Positions 16,636-24,421 of a stretch of DNA of 33,683 nt are shown one piece after another. The number at the start of each line of letters is the position of its first letter. Position 1 is the stretch's first letter. The translations under genes were made by a program, and so were the position numbers. This DNA is from DASWHR01 sp035541035 (GTDB lineage: Bacteria > Actinomycetota > AC-67), in the NCBI GenBank assembly GCA_035541035.1, contig DATLFO010000168.1, positions 1 to 33,683 on the forward strand. Direction: 5' to 3'. The notes beneath the pieces are model-generated. The model worked only from the letters and a program-made list of their open reading frames with translations, did not search any database and was not told where the DNA came from.

Positions 16636-17513
16636 GCGCCGCACGCCTTCCGGATGAACGCCGCGACCTCGGCGGATCCCTGCCCGAGCATCATCGAGAA
16701 GTGGCTCGCTTCCAGCAGGTGCGGCTCAAGATGGGGCACGCGCGCTTGCAGCGCAGCGATCTGCTCGTGCGAGTACAGGCCGGACGGCTCGTTCATCACG
16801 CCGCGCTGCGCGCGCAGGAAGATCGCGGGCCGGGTGATCTGCTCGATCGCCGTGACGGTCAGTGGATCGGTGAGCGTGTCGCGCGAGTCGGCGTAGACCG
16901 CCTCCAGCGATACGCCGCTTCGCAGCGCGGGCTCGTCCCCGATCAGGTCATAGTTCACGTATGCCTGCACGTGCTCGTTGAAGTCGCCGGCGAACGCGGG
17001 ATGGCGTCTCCAGAAATCCTGATACGCGGCCCGCGAGGCGAACGTGGTCTTGAGCCGCTCCATCGACGGGCCGATGATCTGGTGCAGCAGCGCGTCGATG
17101 TCGGCCTCCACCGGCGCGTCGAGCAGCTTGATCCCGCCGTCCATGATCACCAGGCCCCCGACGCGTTCCGGGTGACGGACGGCCGCGACGGCGACCACGA
17201 ACGCACCCATCGAATGCCCGACGAACACCGCGTTCGGCAGCGACAGGTGATCCAGCACCGCAGCCAGATCCTCGGTGTGCTGCGGGATCCCGAACGGGCC
17301 GGTGATCGCGTTCGAGCCGCCGCGGCCGCGCAGGTCCGGCGCGACGACGGTGACGTCGCCGTCGAGATGCTCGGCGATCAGCGACCAGGCACGGTGCGTG
17401 GCGGTCACGCCGTGTGCGCACAGCGCGACCGGCGCGCCGTCACGGCCCGGCCAGCGCGCGACGCGAAGCGTCCCGCCGGCAACCGGCACGTCGAACAGCT
17501 CGGGCGCGCGCAT
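16632..17513 (-). CDS. Alpha/beta-fold hydrolase (cytoplasmic)
   Basis: A 293-aa hydrolase with no signal peptide. It shows the usual order of motifs: CAHGVTATHRAW oxyanion loop, PDLRGRGGSN, nucleophile elbow GHSMG with Ser101, and catalytic His in LEASHFSMML near the end. The cap region (about residues 130-220) is typical for esterases and haloalkane-dehalogenase-like or C-C hydrolases. The ATG at 17513 directly abuts the TAG of the preceding acyl-CoA ligase, so the genes are co-transcribed. It probably cleaves an intracellular ester, lactone or thioester from the pathway; the exact substrate is unknown. Confidence 0.9.
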   Translation of the reverse strand: MRAPELFDVPVAGGTLRVARWPGRDGAPVALCAHGVTATHRAWSLIAEHLDGDVTVVAPDLRGRGGSNAITGPFGIPQHTEDLAAVLDHLSLPNAVFVGHSMGAFVVAVAAVRHPERVGGLVIMDGGIKLLDAPVEADIDALLHQIIGPSMERLKTTFASRAAYQDFWRRHPAFAGDFNEHVQAYVNYDLIGDEPALRSGVSLEAVYADSRDTLTDPLTVTAIEQITRPAIFLRAQRGVMNEPSGLYSHEQIAALQARVPHLEPHLLEASHFSMMLGQGSAEVAAFIRKACGA

Positions 17514-19124
17514 CTACGGCAGCTCCATGTGATCCAGCTGCGCGCGGATCACCTTCTTGTCGATCTTGCCGACGCTGGTCTTAGGGATCTCGTCCACGAT
17601 CACCACGCCATCGGGGAGCCACCACTTCGCGACCAGCGGCGTCAGGAACTCCCGCACCGATTCGAGTGTCGGATGCTCGTCGCCGGCGGGAACGACGACG
17701 GCGACCGGCCGCTCGTCCCACTTGCGGCTGCGGATGCCCACGACCGCCGCGTCGCGGATCAAAGGATGGCCGAGCAGCGCGCCTTCCAGCTCGACCGAGC
17801 TGATCCACTCGCCGCCCGACTTCACCAGATCCTTGGCGCGGTCGACGATCCGGAAGGTTCCGTCGGGCTCCATGAACGCCATGTCGCCCGTCCGCAGCCA
17901 GCCGTCGTGGAACTTCTCGCGCGAGCCCTCCGGATCGTTGTAGTAGGCCGACGCGATCCAGGGGCCGCGGCACTCCAGCTCGCCCACGGTCTTGCCGTCG
18001 CGCGGGCACACGCTGCCGTCGGGCGCGACGATGCGCGCCTCCAGGCCGGGAAAGATCGTGCCGGTCTTCTCGCGCTGGTCCAGCAGCCCGTCGCGATCCA
18101 GGCCGCGATGTCCGCGCCGCGGCAGCGAGATGCACGCGAGCGGACCGGTCTCGGTCATGCCCCACATCTGCACGATCTCGATGCCCTGCTTGTCGTAGGC
18201 GTCGATCAGCGGCCGTGGCAGTGCGCTGCCGCCGACGTAGATGCCGCGCAGCGACGAGGCATCGACGTCCTTGCGCTCGATCAGCGGCAGCAGGTCTTTC
18301 CAGATCGTGGGCACACCCGCGGTCAGCGTGACACGCTCCTGCTCGATGATGCGGCCGATGTTGGCGGCGGATGAGTCCGAGCCGTGGAAGATCAGCTCGG
18401 CGCCGGCGAACGGAGCGGCGTAGGGGAGCCCCCAGCCGAACGCGTGGAACATCGGCACGATCGGAAAGACGCGGTCGGTTTCGGTCAGCGCCAGCGTTCC
18501 CGCCATCGCGGTCGCCATCGAGTGCAGCCACATCCCGCGATGCGACGACAGCACGCCCTTGGGCATGCCGGTGGTGCCGGACGTGTAGCACAGCCCGCAG
18601 CCGGCATGCTCGTCGATCGTGGGCAGCGAATCCGGCGCTGCCGGGGCGGCCGCGGACAGCAGCGAGTCGTAGTCATGCGCGGGGGTCAGGCCGTGCGCGT
18701 CGCCGTCGCCCATCACGACGTAGGCGCCGACCGTGGCCAGCTTCGGCGCGACCTCGGCCAGCGCGCCGCACAGCTCGGCGTCGACGAAGATCACGCGGTC
18801 CTCGGCGTGATTGGCGATGTAGGCGATCTGCTCGTCGTAGAGGCGCACGTTGATCGTGTGCAGCACCGCGCCGATCAGCGGCACCGCGTGATACAGCGCG
18901 AAATGCCGCGCCGAATTGAACGCGAACGTGCCGACCCGGTCGCCGGAGCGCACGCCGAGGCCGTGCAGCACCGTGACGAGCTTGAGGACCTCCTCGGAGA
19001 GCGCGCCGTAGGTCGTGCGGCCCTCGGGCGAAACGACCTTGCCGTCGGCGTAGACGTCGCGCATCCGGTCGAAGATCGCCCGCAAGGTCAGGGGCGTGTG
19101 CTGCATCAGACCGGGAATAGTCAT
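17514..19124 (-). CDS. Acyl-CoA synthetase (AMP-forming), medium/long-chain fatty-acid type
   Basis: A 536-aa ANL-superfamily ligase resembling the AlkK/FadD-like medium- and long-chain fatty acid group. Motifs: P-loop CYTSGTTGMPKGVLSSHRG, MFHAFGWGLPYAAPFAGAEL, QMWGMTETGPL, GWLRTGDMA with DRAKDLVKSGGEWISS, and the catalytic-lysine motif IPKTSVGKIDKKVIR. The N-terminal MQHTPLTLRAIFDR is typical of this subgroup. All catalytic features are present and length is normal. Its ATG at 19124 overlaps the stop of the LivF-like gene, so import and CoA activation are translationally coupled. This suggests the importer brings in a carboxylic acid (inference). Confidence 0.94.
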   Translation of the reverse strand: MTIPGLMQHTPLTLRAIFDRMRDVYADGKVVSPEGRTTYGALSEEVLKLVTVLHGLGVRSGDRVGTFAFNSARHFALYHAVPLIGAVLHTINVRLYDEQIAYIANHAEDRVIFVDAELCGALAEVAPKLATVGAYVVMGDGDAHGLTPAHDYDSLLSAAAPAAPDSLPTIDEHAGCGLCYTSGTTGMPKGVLSSHRGMWLHSMATAMAGTLALTETDRVFPIVPMFHAFGWGLPYAAPFAGAELIFHGSDSSAANIGRIIEQERVTLTAGVPTIWKDLLPLIERKDVDASSLRGIYVGGSALPRPLIDAYDKQGIEIVQMWGMTETGPLACISLPRRGHRGLDRDGLLDQREKTGTIFPGLEARIVAPDGSVCPRDGKTVGELECRGPWIASAYYNDPEGSREKFHDGWLRTGDMAFMEPDGTFRIVDRAKDLVKSGGEWISSVELEGALLGHPLIRDAAVVGIRSRKWDERPVAVVVPAGDEHPTLESVREFLTPLVAKWWLPDGVVIVDEIPKTSVGKIDKKVIRAQLDHMELP

Positions 19125-20155
19125 GGCGCCTTCTTCGCTGGGGCCTTCTTCGCGGGGGCCTTCTTCGTGGCAGCGGCCATCTTGTTCGCGGGTGCCGCTG
19201 TCTTCTTCGCGCGCGCAGCCTTCTTCTTCGTGGGTGCCGCGGTCTTCTTCGTGGGCGCAGCCTTCTTGTCCAAGGGCGCGGCGGTCTTCTTCGTGGACGC
19301 CGCGGTCTTCTTCGTGGATGCCGCGGTCTTCTTCGCGTCAACTTTCTTGACGAGTGCCGTGGCGGGAACCTCCCTGGCAGGAGCTTTCTTCCTCGCGGCG
19401 GGAGCGTCCAGCAGCCGCCCGATGCCCAACGCCTGCACCATCGTCTCGTGATCGATGCCGGCGACGCGCTCCTGATATACGATCGTACCGCGCTGCATGA
19501 TCAACGCGCGATGCGCCAGCCGCAGCGCGAACGCCACGTGCTGCTCGACCAGCAGGATCGTCACGCCGTCGCGATTGACCTGCGTTAGCGCCTCGGCCAA
19601 CTCGTCCACGACCACCGGCGCGAGGCCCGCGGTCGGCTCGTCCACCAGCATCAGCTTCGGCTGGCTCACCAGCGCGCGCGCCAGCGCCAGCATCGCCTGC
19701 TCGCCGCCCGACAGCGTTCCCGCGGGCTGGTCGCGCCGCTCACCAAGACGCGGGAAGCGCTCGTACATCGCAGCCAGGTTGCGCGTATACCGTTCCCGGT
19801 CGCGGCGGCGCAGCAGATAGCCGCCCAAGCGAATGTTCTCCTCGACGCTCAGCTCGGGAAAGACCTGCCGGCCCTGCGTCACGTGCGAGATTCCGAGCCC
19901 GACGCGATCCTCGACACCCATTGTTGTCATCGGCCGGCCGAAGAACGCGATTTGACCGTCCCAGGCCGGCACGATCCCGGCGATCGTCTTCATCGTCACC
20001 GACTTGCCGGCCCCGTTCAGGCCGAGGATGCACACGATCTCGCCTTCGGCGACGGTGAAGTCCACGCCGTGCAGCACCGTGTTCGAGCCGAAGCCGGTCC
20101 GAAGCCCGGACACGCGCAGCGCCTCGGCCGCGACGGGCTGCTCGAGCGCGCTCAT
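19121..20155 (-). CDS. LivF-type ABC ATPase with a 93-residue lysine/alanine (histone H1-like) tail
   Basis: A 344-aa protein. Residues 1-250 are a complete LivF-like ATPase: Walker A GLNGAGKS (45-52), signature LSGGEQAMLALARAL (from 148), Walker B LMLVDEPTAGLAP (from 168) and H-loop LLVEQHV. Residues about 252-344 are a low-complexity tail of repeated KKTAAS/KKTAAP units ending AKKAPAKKAP, with about 26 lysines and almost no acidic residues, like histone H1 or actinobacterial HU/Lsr2-type tails. The tail is in frame, and its stop overlaps the next ATG, so it is not a simple frameshift artefact. LivF normally ends near residue 240. The tail could bind nucleic acid, polyphosphate or membrane surfaces; this is inference. 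The ATG at 20155 overlaps the LivM-LivG stop. Confidence 0.93.
   Translation of the reverse strand: MSALEQPVAAEALRVSGLRTGFGSNTVLHGVDFTVAEGEIVCILGLNGAGKSVTMKTIAGIVPAWDGQIAFFGRPMTTMGVEDRVGLGISHVTQGRQVFPELSVEENIRLGGYLLRRRDRERYTRNLAAMYERFPRLGERRDQPAGTLSGGEQAMLALARALVSQPKLMLVDEPTAGLAPVVVDELAEALTQVNRDGVTILLVEQHVAFALRLAHRALIMQRGTIVYQERVAGIDHETMVQALGIGRLLDAPAARKKAPAREVPATALVKKVDAKKTAASTKKTAASTKKTAAPLDKKAAPTKKTAAPTKKKAARAKKTAAPANKMAAATKKAPAKKAPAKKAP
19130..19345. repeat. Imperfect 21-base tandem repeats encoding the LivF lysine-rich tail
   Basis: On the plus strand the unit reads about GCCGCGGTCTTCTTCGTGGA plus one base, repeated with changes; the copies around 19279-19341 are nearly identical. The unit length (7 codons) keeps the frame and encodes KKTAAST/P-type heptads. 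Copy number may vary between strains. Confidence 0.7.
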
Positions 20156-22008
20156 GCCTTCACCCCCGCCGATCCGAGGTAGGCATCCACGACCGTCGGG
20201 TCCGACACGATCTCGGCCGGCGTGCCGTGCGCAAGCACTTTGCCGAGGTTCAGCACGTACACCTCGTCGCACACGTCCAGAACCAGCGGGATGTGATGCT
20301 CGATCAGCAGCACCGTGCGGCCTAGGTCGTCACGCAGCTCACGCAGACGCTGCGCGAGCGACTCGATCACGGCCGGTGCCATGCCGGCGCTCGGTTCGTC
20401 CAGCATCATCATCTCGGGTGCGGTGGACAGCGCTGCGGCGATCTCGACGATGCGCTGCTGTCCGCCCGACAGATGCTTGACCGGCACGTCCGCGTAGCGC
20501 TCGAAGCCCAGCGATGCGATCGCGGCACGTGCGCGCTCGTCCAGCTCGCGTTCCTCGCGCGTGCGGCGCGGCGTCGCGGCCAGCGCATGCCAGGTTCCGT
20601 ACGAGGCGTGCGAATGCTGCGCCAGCAATAGGTTCTCGCGCACGCTCAGGTTGCGGGCCAGGCCGACGAGCTGGAAGGTGCGGCCGATGCCCATCGCGGC
20701 GCGCTGATGCGGCGGCAGGTCCTGAATCGACGTGCCGTCGTAGATGACCTGGCCGGCCTGCATTTTCACGAAACCCGAGATCGCGTTGAACAGCGTGGTC
20801 TTGCCGGCGCCGTTCGGGCCGATCAGTCCGACGATCCTGCCACGCGGCACCGTCAGCGAGGCGCCGTCCACCGCGCGAAGCCCCCCGAACGCGACCTGCA
20901 CGTCGCGGACTTCCAGCAGCGGCGGAGCGTCGGCCGCGACCGCAGCGGGCGCAAGACCGGTGCGCGGCAGCGCGGGCACGGCCTGCTCGTCGGTGTCGCC
21001 GGCCAGTCCAGCCCGCGCGGCCTTCGCGGCCTTGGCCTCTTTGCCTTCGCGGATCGCGCCCGCGAACCCGCCGGGATGCTTGGCGAGCGTATAGATCAGC
21101 AGGAACGCGCCGACCAGCAGATCCCAATCCTTCAAGGCCGTCAGGAGCCGCGGGAAGAAGCCGAACAGAAACGCGGCGATCACCACACCGGCGCGACTGC
21201 CGAGCCCGCCGATCACCACGAACGTCACCAGCAGCAGCGAGAACTGATAGTCGAACACGTCGGATGCGACGGTGCCGACCAGATGCCCGTAGGTCATGCC
21301 CGCGATCCCCGCCAGCGCACCCGAGATCACGAACGCCAGCAGCTTGAAGCGCGTCACGTCGATGCCGAACGATTGCGCGACCTGCTCGTCCTCGCGGATC
21401 GCGTGGAACGCGCGGCCCAGACGCGAACGCACCAGGTTGACGTCCAGCCACCAGAACGCGACCAGCGTCACCAGGATCAACGCAAGGAAGTCGCCGTCGA
21501 TCAGGAAGATGAACCGTCCCGCGACCGGGCGCGGCAGCATCACCGGGCCGCCGCCTTGCCAAGGAAGCTGATACAGCGTGTTCTCGGCGAAAAAGACCAA
21601 GCCGATCGTGGTGATCGCCAGATACAGGCCGCGCAATCGCAGTGCGGGCAGGCCCGCGACGAAGGCCAGCAGGGCGCCCGCACCGGCCGCGAACGGCAGC
21701 GTGATCAGGTACGACCAGCCCAGCCGCCCGGTCAGCAGGCCGGACGTGTACGCGCCGATGCCCAGCAGCGCCGCATGGCCCAGCGAGATCTGTCCCGCAT
21801 AGCCCATCAAGATGTTCAGCGAGATCGCCATCAGTGCGAAGCACGCGCCGTAGCCGATCACCGACGCGCGGAACGACGACAGGATGTCGGCGCGCGCCAG
21901 CAGCGGGGGTGCGATCACGCAGACCGCCAGCACGATCAGGATCGTTCGGGTGCGTTTGGAAACCACCGGCAGCCCGGCGCCGCGGAGCCGCTGCACCATG
22001 TCGGTCAT
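20152..22008 (-). CDS. Fused LivM-LivG ABC importer protein (permease-ATPase), module A
   Basis: A 618-aa protein. Residues about 25-325 form a LivM-like permease with helices and the motifs LNILMGYAGQISLGHAALLG and ALRLRGLYLAITTIGL. An Ala/Lys-rich linker (about 330-365) joins it to a LivG-like ATPase at about 370-612: Walker A GLIGPNGAGKTTLFNAISG, signature LSGGQQRIVEIAAAL, Walker B MMMLDEPSAGMAP and H-loop LLIEHH. All ATPase motifs are canonical. It starts with ATG at 22008 overlapping the LivH stop and ends overlapping the LivF start. Together with LivH, LivF and the lipoprotein binding protein it makes a complete importer. LivM-LivG fusions are known in actinobacteria. Confidence 0.94.
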   Translation of the reverse strand: MTDMVQRLRGAGLPVVSKRTRTILIVLAVCVIAPPLLARADILSSFRASVIGYGACFALMAISLNILMGYAGQISLGHAALLGIGAYTSGLLTGRLGWSYLITLPFAAGAGALLAFVAGLPALRLRGLYLAITTIGLVFFAENTLYQLPWQGGGPVMLPRPVAGRFIFLIDGDFLALILVTLVAFWWLDVNLVRSRLGRAFHAIREDEQVAQSFGIDVTRFKLLAFVISGALAGIAGMTYGHLVGTVASDVFDYQFSLLLVTFVVIGGLGSRAGVVIAAFLFGFFPRLLTALKDWDLLVGAFLLIYTLAKHPGGFAGAIREGKEAKAAKAARAGLAGDTDEQAVPALPRTGLAPAAVAADAPPLLEVRDVQVAFGGLRAVDGASLTVPRGRIVGLIGPNGAGKTTLFNAISGFVKMQAGQVIYDGTSIQDLPPHQRAAMGIGRTFQLVGLARNLSVRENLLLAQHSHASYGTWHALAATPRRTREERELDERARAAIASLGFERYADVPVKHLSGGQQRIVEIAAALSTAPEMMMLDEPSAGMAPAVIESLAQRLRELRDDLGRTVLLIEHHIPLVLDVCDEVYVLNLGKVLAHGTPAEIVSDPTVVDAYLGSAGVKA

Positions 22009-22880
22009 GTGCGCGCCCGCCCCAGCAGACCCTGCGGCCGCAGCATCAGCACCAGCAGCATCGCGGCGAAGATCGCCATCGTGCCCACGCCCGGCAGCCA
22101 GGTCACGTCGAGGAACCATTGCCGCACGACCTGATCGATCAGACCCATCACGATGCCGCCCAGGAACGCGCCCGACGGATTCGTCAGACCACCGACCAGC
22201 GCGGCGGCCAGCGCCGGAACGAACAATCCGTTGAGCGTCCCGGCCGCGAACCCACCGATCGACGGCTCGACCAGAAGCATCGCGATCGCCGACAGCGCGC
22301 CCGCCAGCGTCCAGGTGAACGCCGACACCTTCCACAGCCGCACGCCGACCATCTGCGTCGCGACCGGATCCTGTGCGGCCGCGAGCACACCCAACCCGAA
22401 GTCGGTGCGACGCAAGAACCAGGCCAGGCCGAAGCCCAGCGCGGCGACGATGATCAGCGACAGGATCTGCGTCGGGCTGACGTGCACGCCCAGGATCTTC
22501 GGGCCGAGCCCCTCGATCGGATGCGACAGGAAACGCGGCGCGGCGGTCCAAACCTTGATCTCGAACGCCATCAGGAACGCGCCGAGCCCGATCGTTGCGA
22601 CCGCGACGGTCAGGCGGGGGGCGTCCATCATGCGCGACACGACCAGCCGCTCGAACGCGAACGACACCAGCGCGGCGGCGGCGACGCCGGCCAGCGCGCC
22701 GACCATCCAGGGCATGCCCGCCTCTTCGATCAACGCCCACGCCATGAATACACCCAGCGTGCCGGTTTCGATCGCGGCCAGGTTCAGCACCCGCGATCCG
22801 CGGTAAACAAGGACGATCCCGAGCGCGATGAGCCCGTAGATGCCGCCGACGACGATGCCGGAGATCAGTGCGCTGCCCAT
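22005..22880 (-). CDS. LivH-type ABC importer permease, module A
   Basis: A 291-aa integral membrane permease with about eight hydrophobic helices. The start GGIYGLIALGIVLVYRGSRV and the C-terminal VGGLTNPSGAFLGGIVMGL and LMLRPQGLLG are characteristic of LivH proteins, which pair with LivM to form the import channel. The ATG at 22880 is 7 bases after the binding-protein stop, with an AGGGA site inside the gap. Its stop overlaps the LivM-LivG start. The substrate is not evident from sequence. Confidence 0.93.
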   Translation of the reverse strand: MGSALISGIVVGGIYGLIALGIVLVYRGSRVLNLAAIETGTLGVFMAWALIEEAGMPWMVGALAGVAAAALVSFAFERLVVSRMMDAPRLTVAVATIGLGAFLMAFEIKVWTAAPRFLSHPIEGLGPKILGVHVSPTQILSLIIVAALGFGLAWFLRRTDFGLGVLAAAQDPVATQMVGVRLWKVSAFTWTLAGALSAIAMLLVEPSIGGFAAGTLNGLFVPALAAALVGGLTNPSGAFLGGIVMGLIDQVVRQWFLDVTWLPGVGTMAIFAAMLLVLMLRPQGLLGRART

Positions 22881-22887
22881 GTGATCC

Positions 22888-24354
22888 CTAGCCCAGGCTT
22901 TCCTTGCACCACGTCGTGGTCTTCCAAGCTCCGTTTTGGCCGCGGTCGAAGGTCTCCAGCGTCACGAACTGATGCAGGCCAACTCGCCCGCCCATCGACT
23001 TCTTGTGCGCGAAGTTGGTCTCGCAGTTCGGGTTGATGCGCGTCTTGAGGCCGGCGAGGAACGTGCCGGCGATCCGGTTGCGTGTGCAGGTGCGGCCGCA
23101 GTCCAGCAGCATCTGGTGCAGGAACTTGTTGCCGATCCAGACCTGCCACAGGATGTCGTTGGGCGTGACGCCGGGACGGTACTTGCGGTAGGCGGCTTCG
23201 AAGCGTTTGATCTCATCGTCGTATCCGTACTGGCTGAATGCGCCGCCGTATCCGCCGGACGTGTAGGCGCTCCAGGTGCCCACGCCTTCGATGGTCGGGC
23301 CCAGCGCGTTGTTCTTGCCGATCAGATCCAGCGTCGTCTGGAACGGGAACACGATCCACTTCGGCCGGTAGCCTTGTTCGGCTGCCTGGCGGATGATCTG
23401 TCCCGCGGCGAGCGCGTTCTCCCAGATCCACACGACCTTGACGTCGGCGTTCTGCAGCTCGCGGATCTCCAGGTTGTAGGTTCCTTGATTCTTGATCGTC
23501 TCGAGGTCCTTGGCGGGCGTGATGCCGCGGCGCTTCAGCTCGGCGACGCCGCTGTCGTGGCCGGGCTTCCAGTACTCGCTGTTGCGCGAGATGATCCCCA
23601 GCTTCTTGCCCTTGTGTCGCGTCGCGATGTACTCGCCGAACGCGACGCCGACCTGCTCGACCGTGGGCTGCGTCGAGAACGAGTGCACCGCCCGTTCCAT
23701 GCCCTTGGCGATCGCCATGTGGTGCAGGTAGAGCGTCTTTTGCCGCTCGGCCTCTTCTCTCGCGAACGGGATCTGGTCGAAGCCGATGCCGCCCAGGATG
23801 AAGAACGGCTTCTTGTCCACGCAGCGCTTGACCACCGCGGCCGCTTCGGTGCCGTCGTAGCGGTCGTCTTCGTAGCTGATGGCGACGCGGCGGCCGTGAA
23901 TCTTGTCGGCCGTGTCGTTGACCTGCTGCCAGTACACGCTCAGATCGGCCGCGCTGATGTTGAACGCTGCGGCCAGCACCAGCGCCGCGTGCCCGCACAG
24001 CGTGATCTGGCTGTCGGTGATCCCGATCGTGTCGGCCGAGCCCTTGTAGATGTTGGCCACGTACTGCTTCGGCCTGTCCGTCGTGCGGTTCGTCGGGACC
24101 GGCCCGCCCGTCGGGGGGAGGGGCGTGGTCGTGACGCCGCCCGACGGGATGGCGGTCGGCAGCACCGTCGTGCCGGGCAGGGGAGTCCCGTTCTCGGTCG
24201 GGCCGCCGGCGACCGGCTCTTCGTCGGGATCAACGATGGTGACCTGCGGATCGTTGGCCTTGGCGCCGTAGTGCCAGTCGGGAAGCGAGCCCGAGCATGC
24301 GACGGTGACCATGCCGAGCGCGACCAGCGCCGCAACCGAACGAAAACGTCTCAC
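22888..24354 (-). CDS. ABC transporter substrate-binding lipoprotein, module A
   Basis: A 488-aa exported binding protein with a short basic start and hydrophobic stretch ending TVACSG, a lipobox-like site that would attach the protein to the outer face of the membrane. A Thr/Pro/Gly-rich linker of about 70 residues follows, then a type I periplasmic-binding fold (about 100-470) with motifs ITDSQITLCGHAAL, RRVAISYEDDRYDG, GKKLGIISRNSEYW and GYRPKWIVFPFQ. Several C-terminal cysteines are present. The GTG at 24354 is preceded by GAGG at proper spacing; the GTG at 24363 lacks this. It is the first gene of the importer module and lies just downstream of the secreted depolymerase, so its ligand may be a depolymerase product (inference). 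Confidence 0.9.
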   Translation of the reverse strand: MRRFRSVAALVALGMVTVACSGSLPDWHYGAKANDPQVTIVDPDEEPVAGGPTENGTPLPGTTVLPTAIPSGGVTTTPLPPTGGPVPTNRTTDRPKQYVANIYKGSADTIGITDSQITLCGHAALVLAAAFNISAADLSVYWQQVNDTADKIHGRRVAISYEDDRYDGTEAAAVVKRCVDKKPFFILGGIGFDQIPFAREEAERQKTLYLHHMAIAKGMERAVHSFSTQPTVEQVGVAFGEYIATRHKGKKLGIISRNSEYWKPGHDSGVAELKRRGITPAKDLETIKNQGTYNLEIRELQNADVKVVWIWENALAAGQIIRQAAEQGYRPKWIVFPFQTTLDLIGKNNALGPTIEGVGTWSAYTSGGYGGAFSQYGYDDEIKRFEAAYRKYRPGVTPNDILWQVWIGNKFLHQMLLDCGRTCTRNRIAGTFLAGLKTRINPNCETNFAHKKSMGGRVGLHQFVTLETFDRGQNGAWKTTTWCKESLG

Positions 24355-24377
24355 GAATACCACCTCGAAGGAATCGC

Positions 24378-24392
24378 CAGGACGCAGTCCTG
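24378..24392. repeat. Short hairpin between depolymerase and binding-protein genes
   Basis: Perfect 6-base arms CAGGAC / GTCCTG around a 3-base loop lie in the 67-base gap, 30-44 bases after the depolymerase stop and about 24 bases before the next start. There is no T-run, so it is at best an attenuator or mRNA-processing hairpin that could uncouple depolymerase and importer levels. Confidence 0.35.
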
Positions 24393-24421
24393 ATTCGCCG
24401 CGGATGGCCCGATCTCCTGTC

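Noticed and set aside
16509..18374. 621-codon open frame on the plus strand
   Set aside because: Lies antisense across the hydrolase and acyl-CoA ligase genes, which have complete motifs and coupled starts; composition is that of a shadow frame.
19130..19345. CRISPR-like or frameshift origin of the 21-base repeats
   Set aside because: Repeats are contiguous without spacers, keep the codon frame, and the stop overlaps the next gene start.
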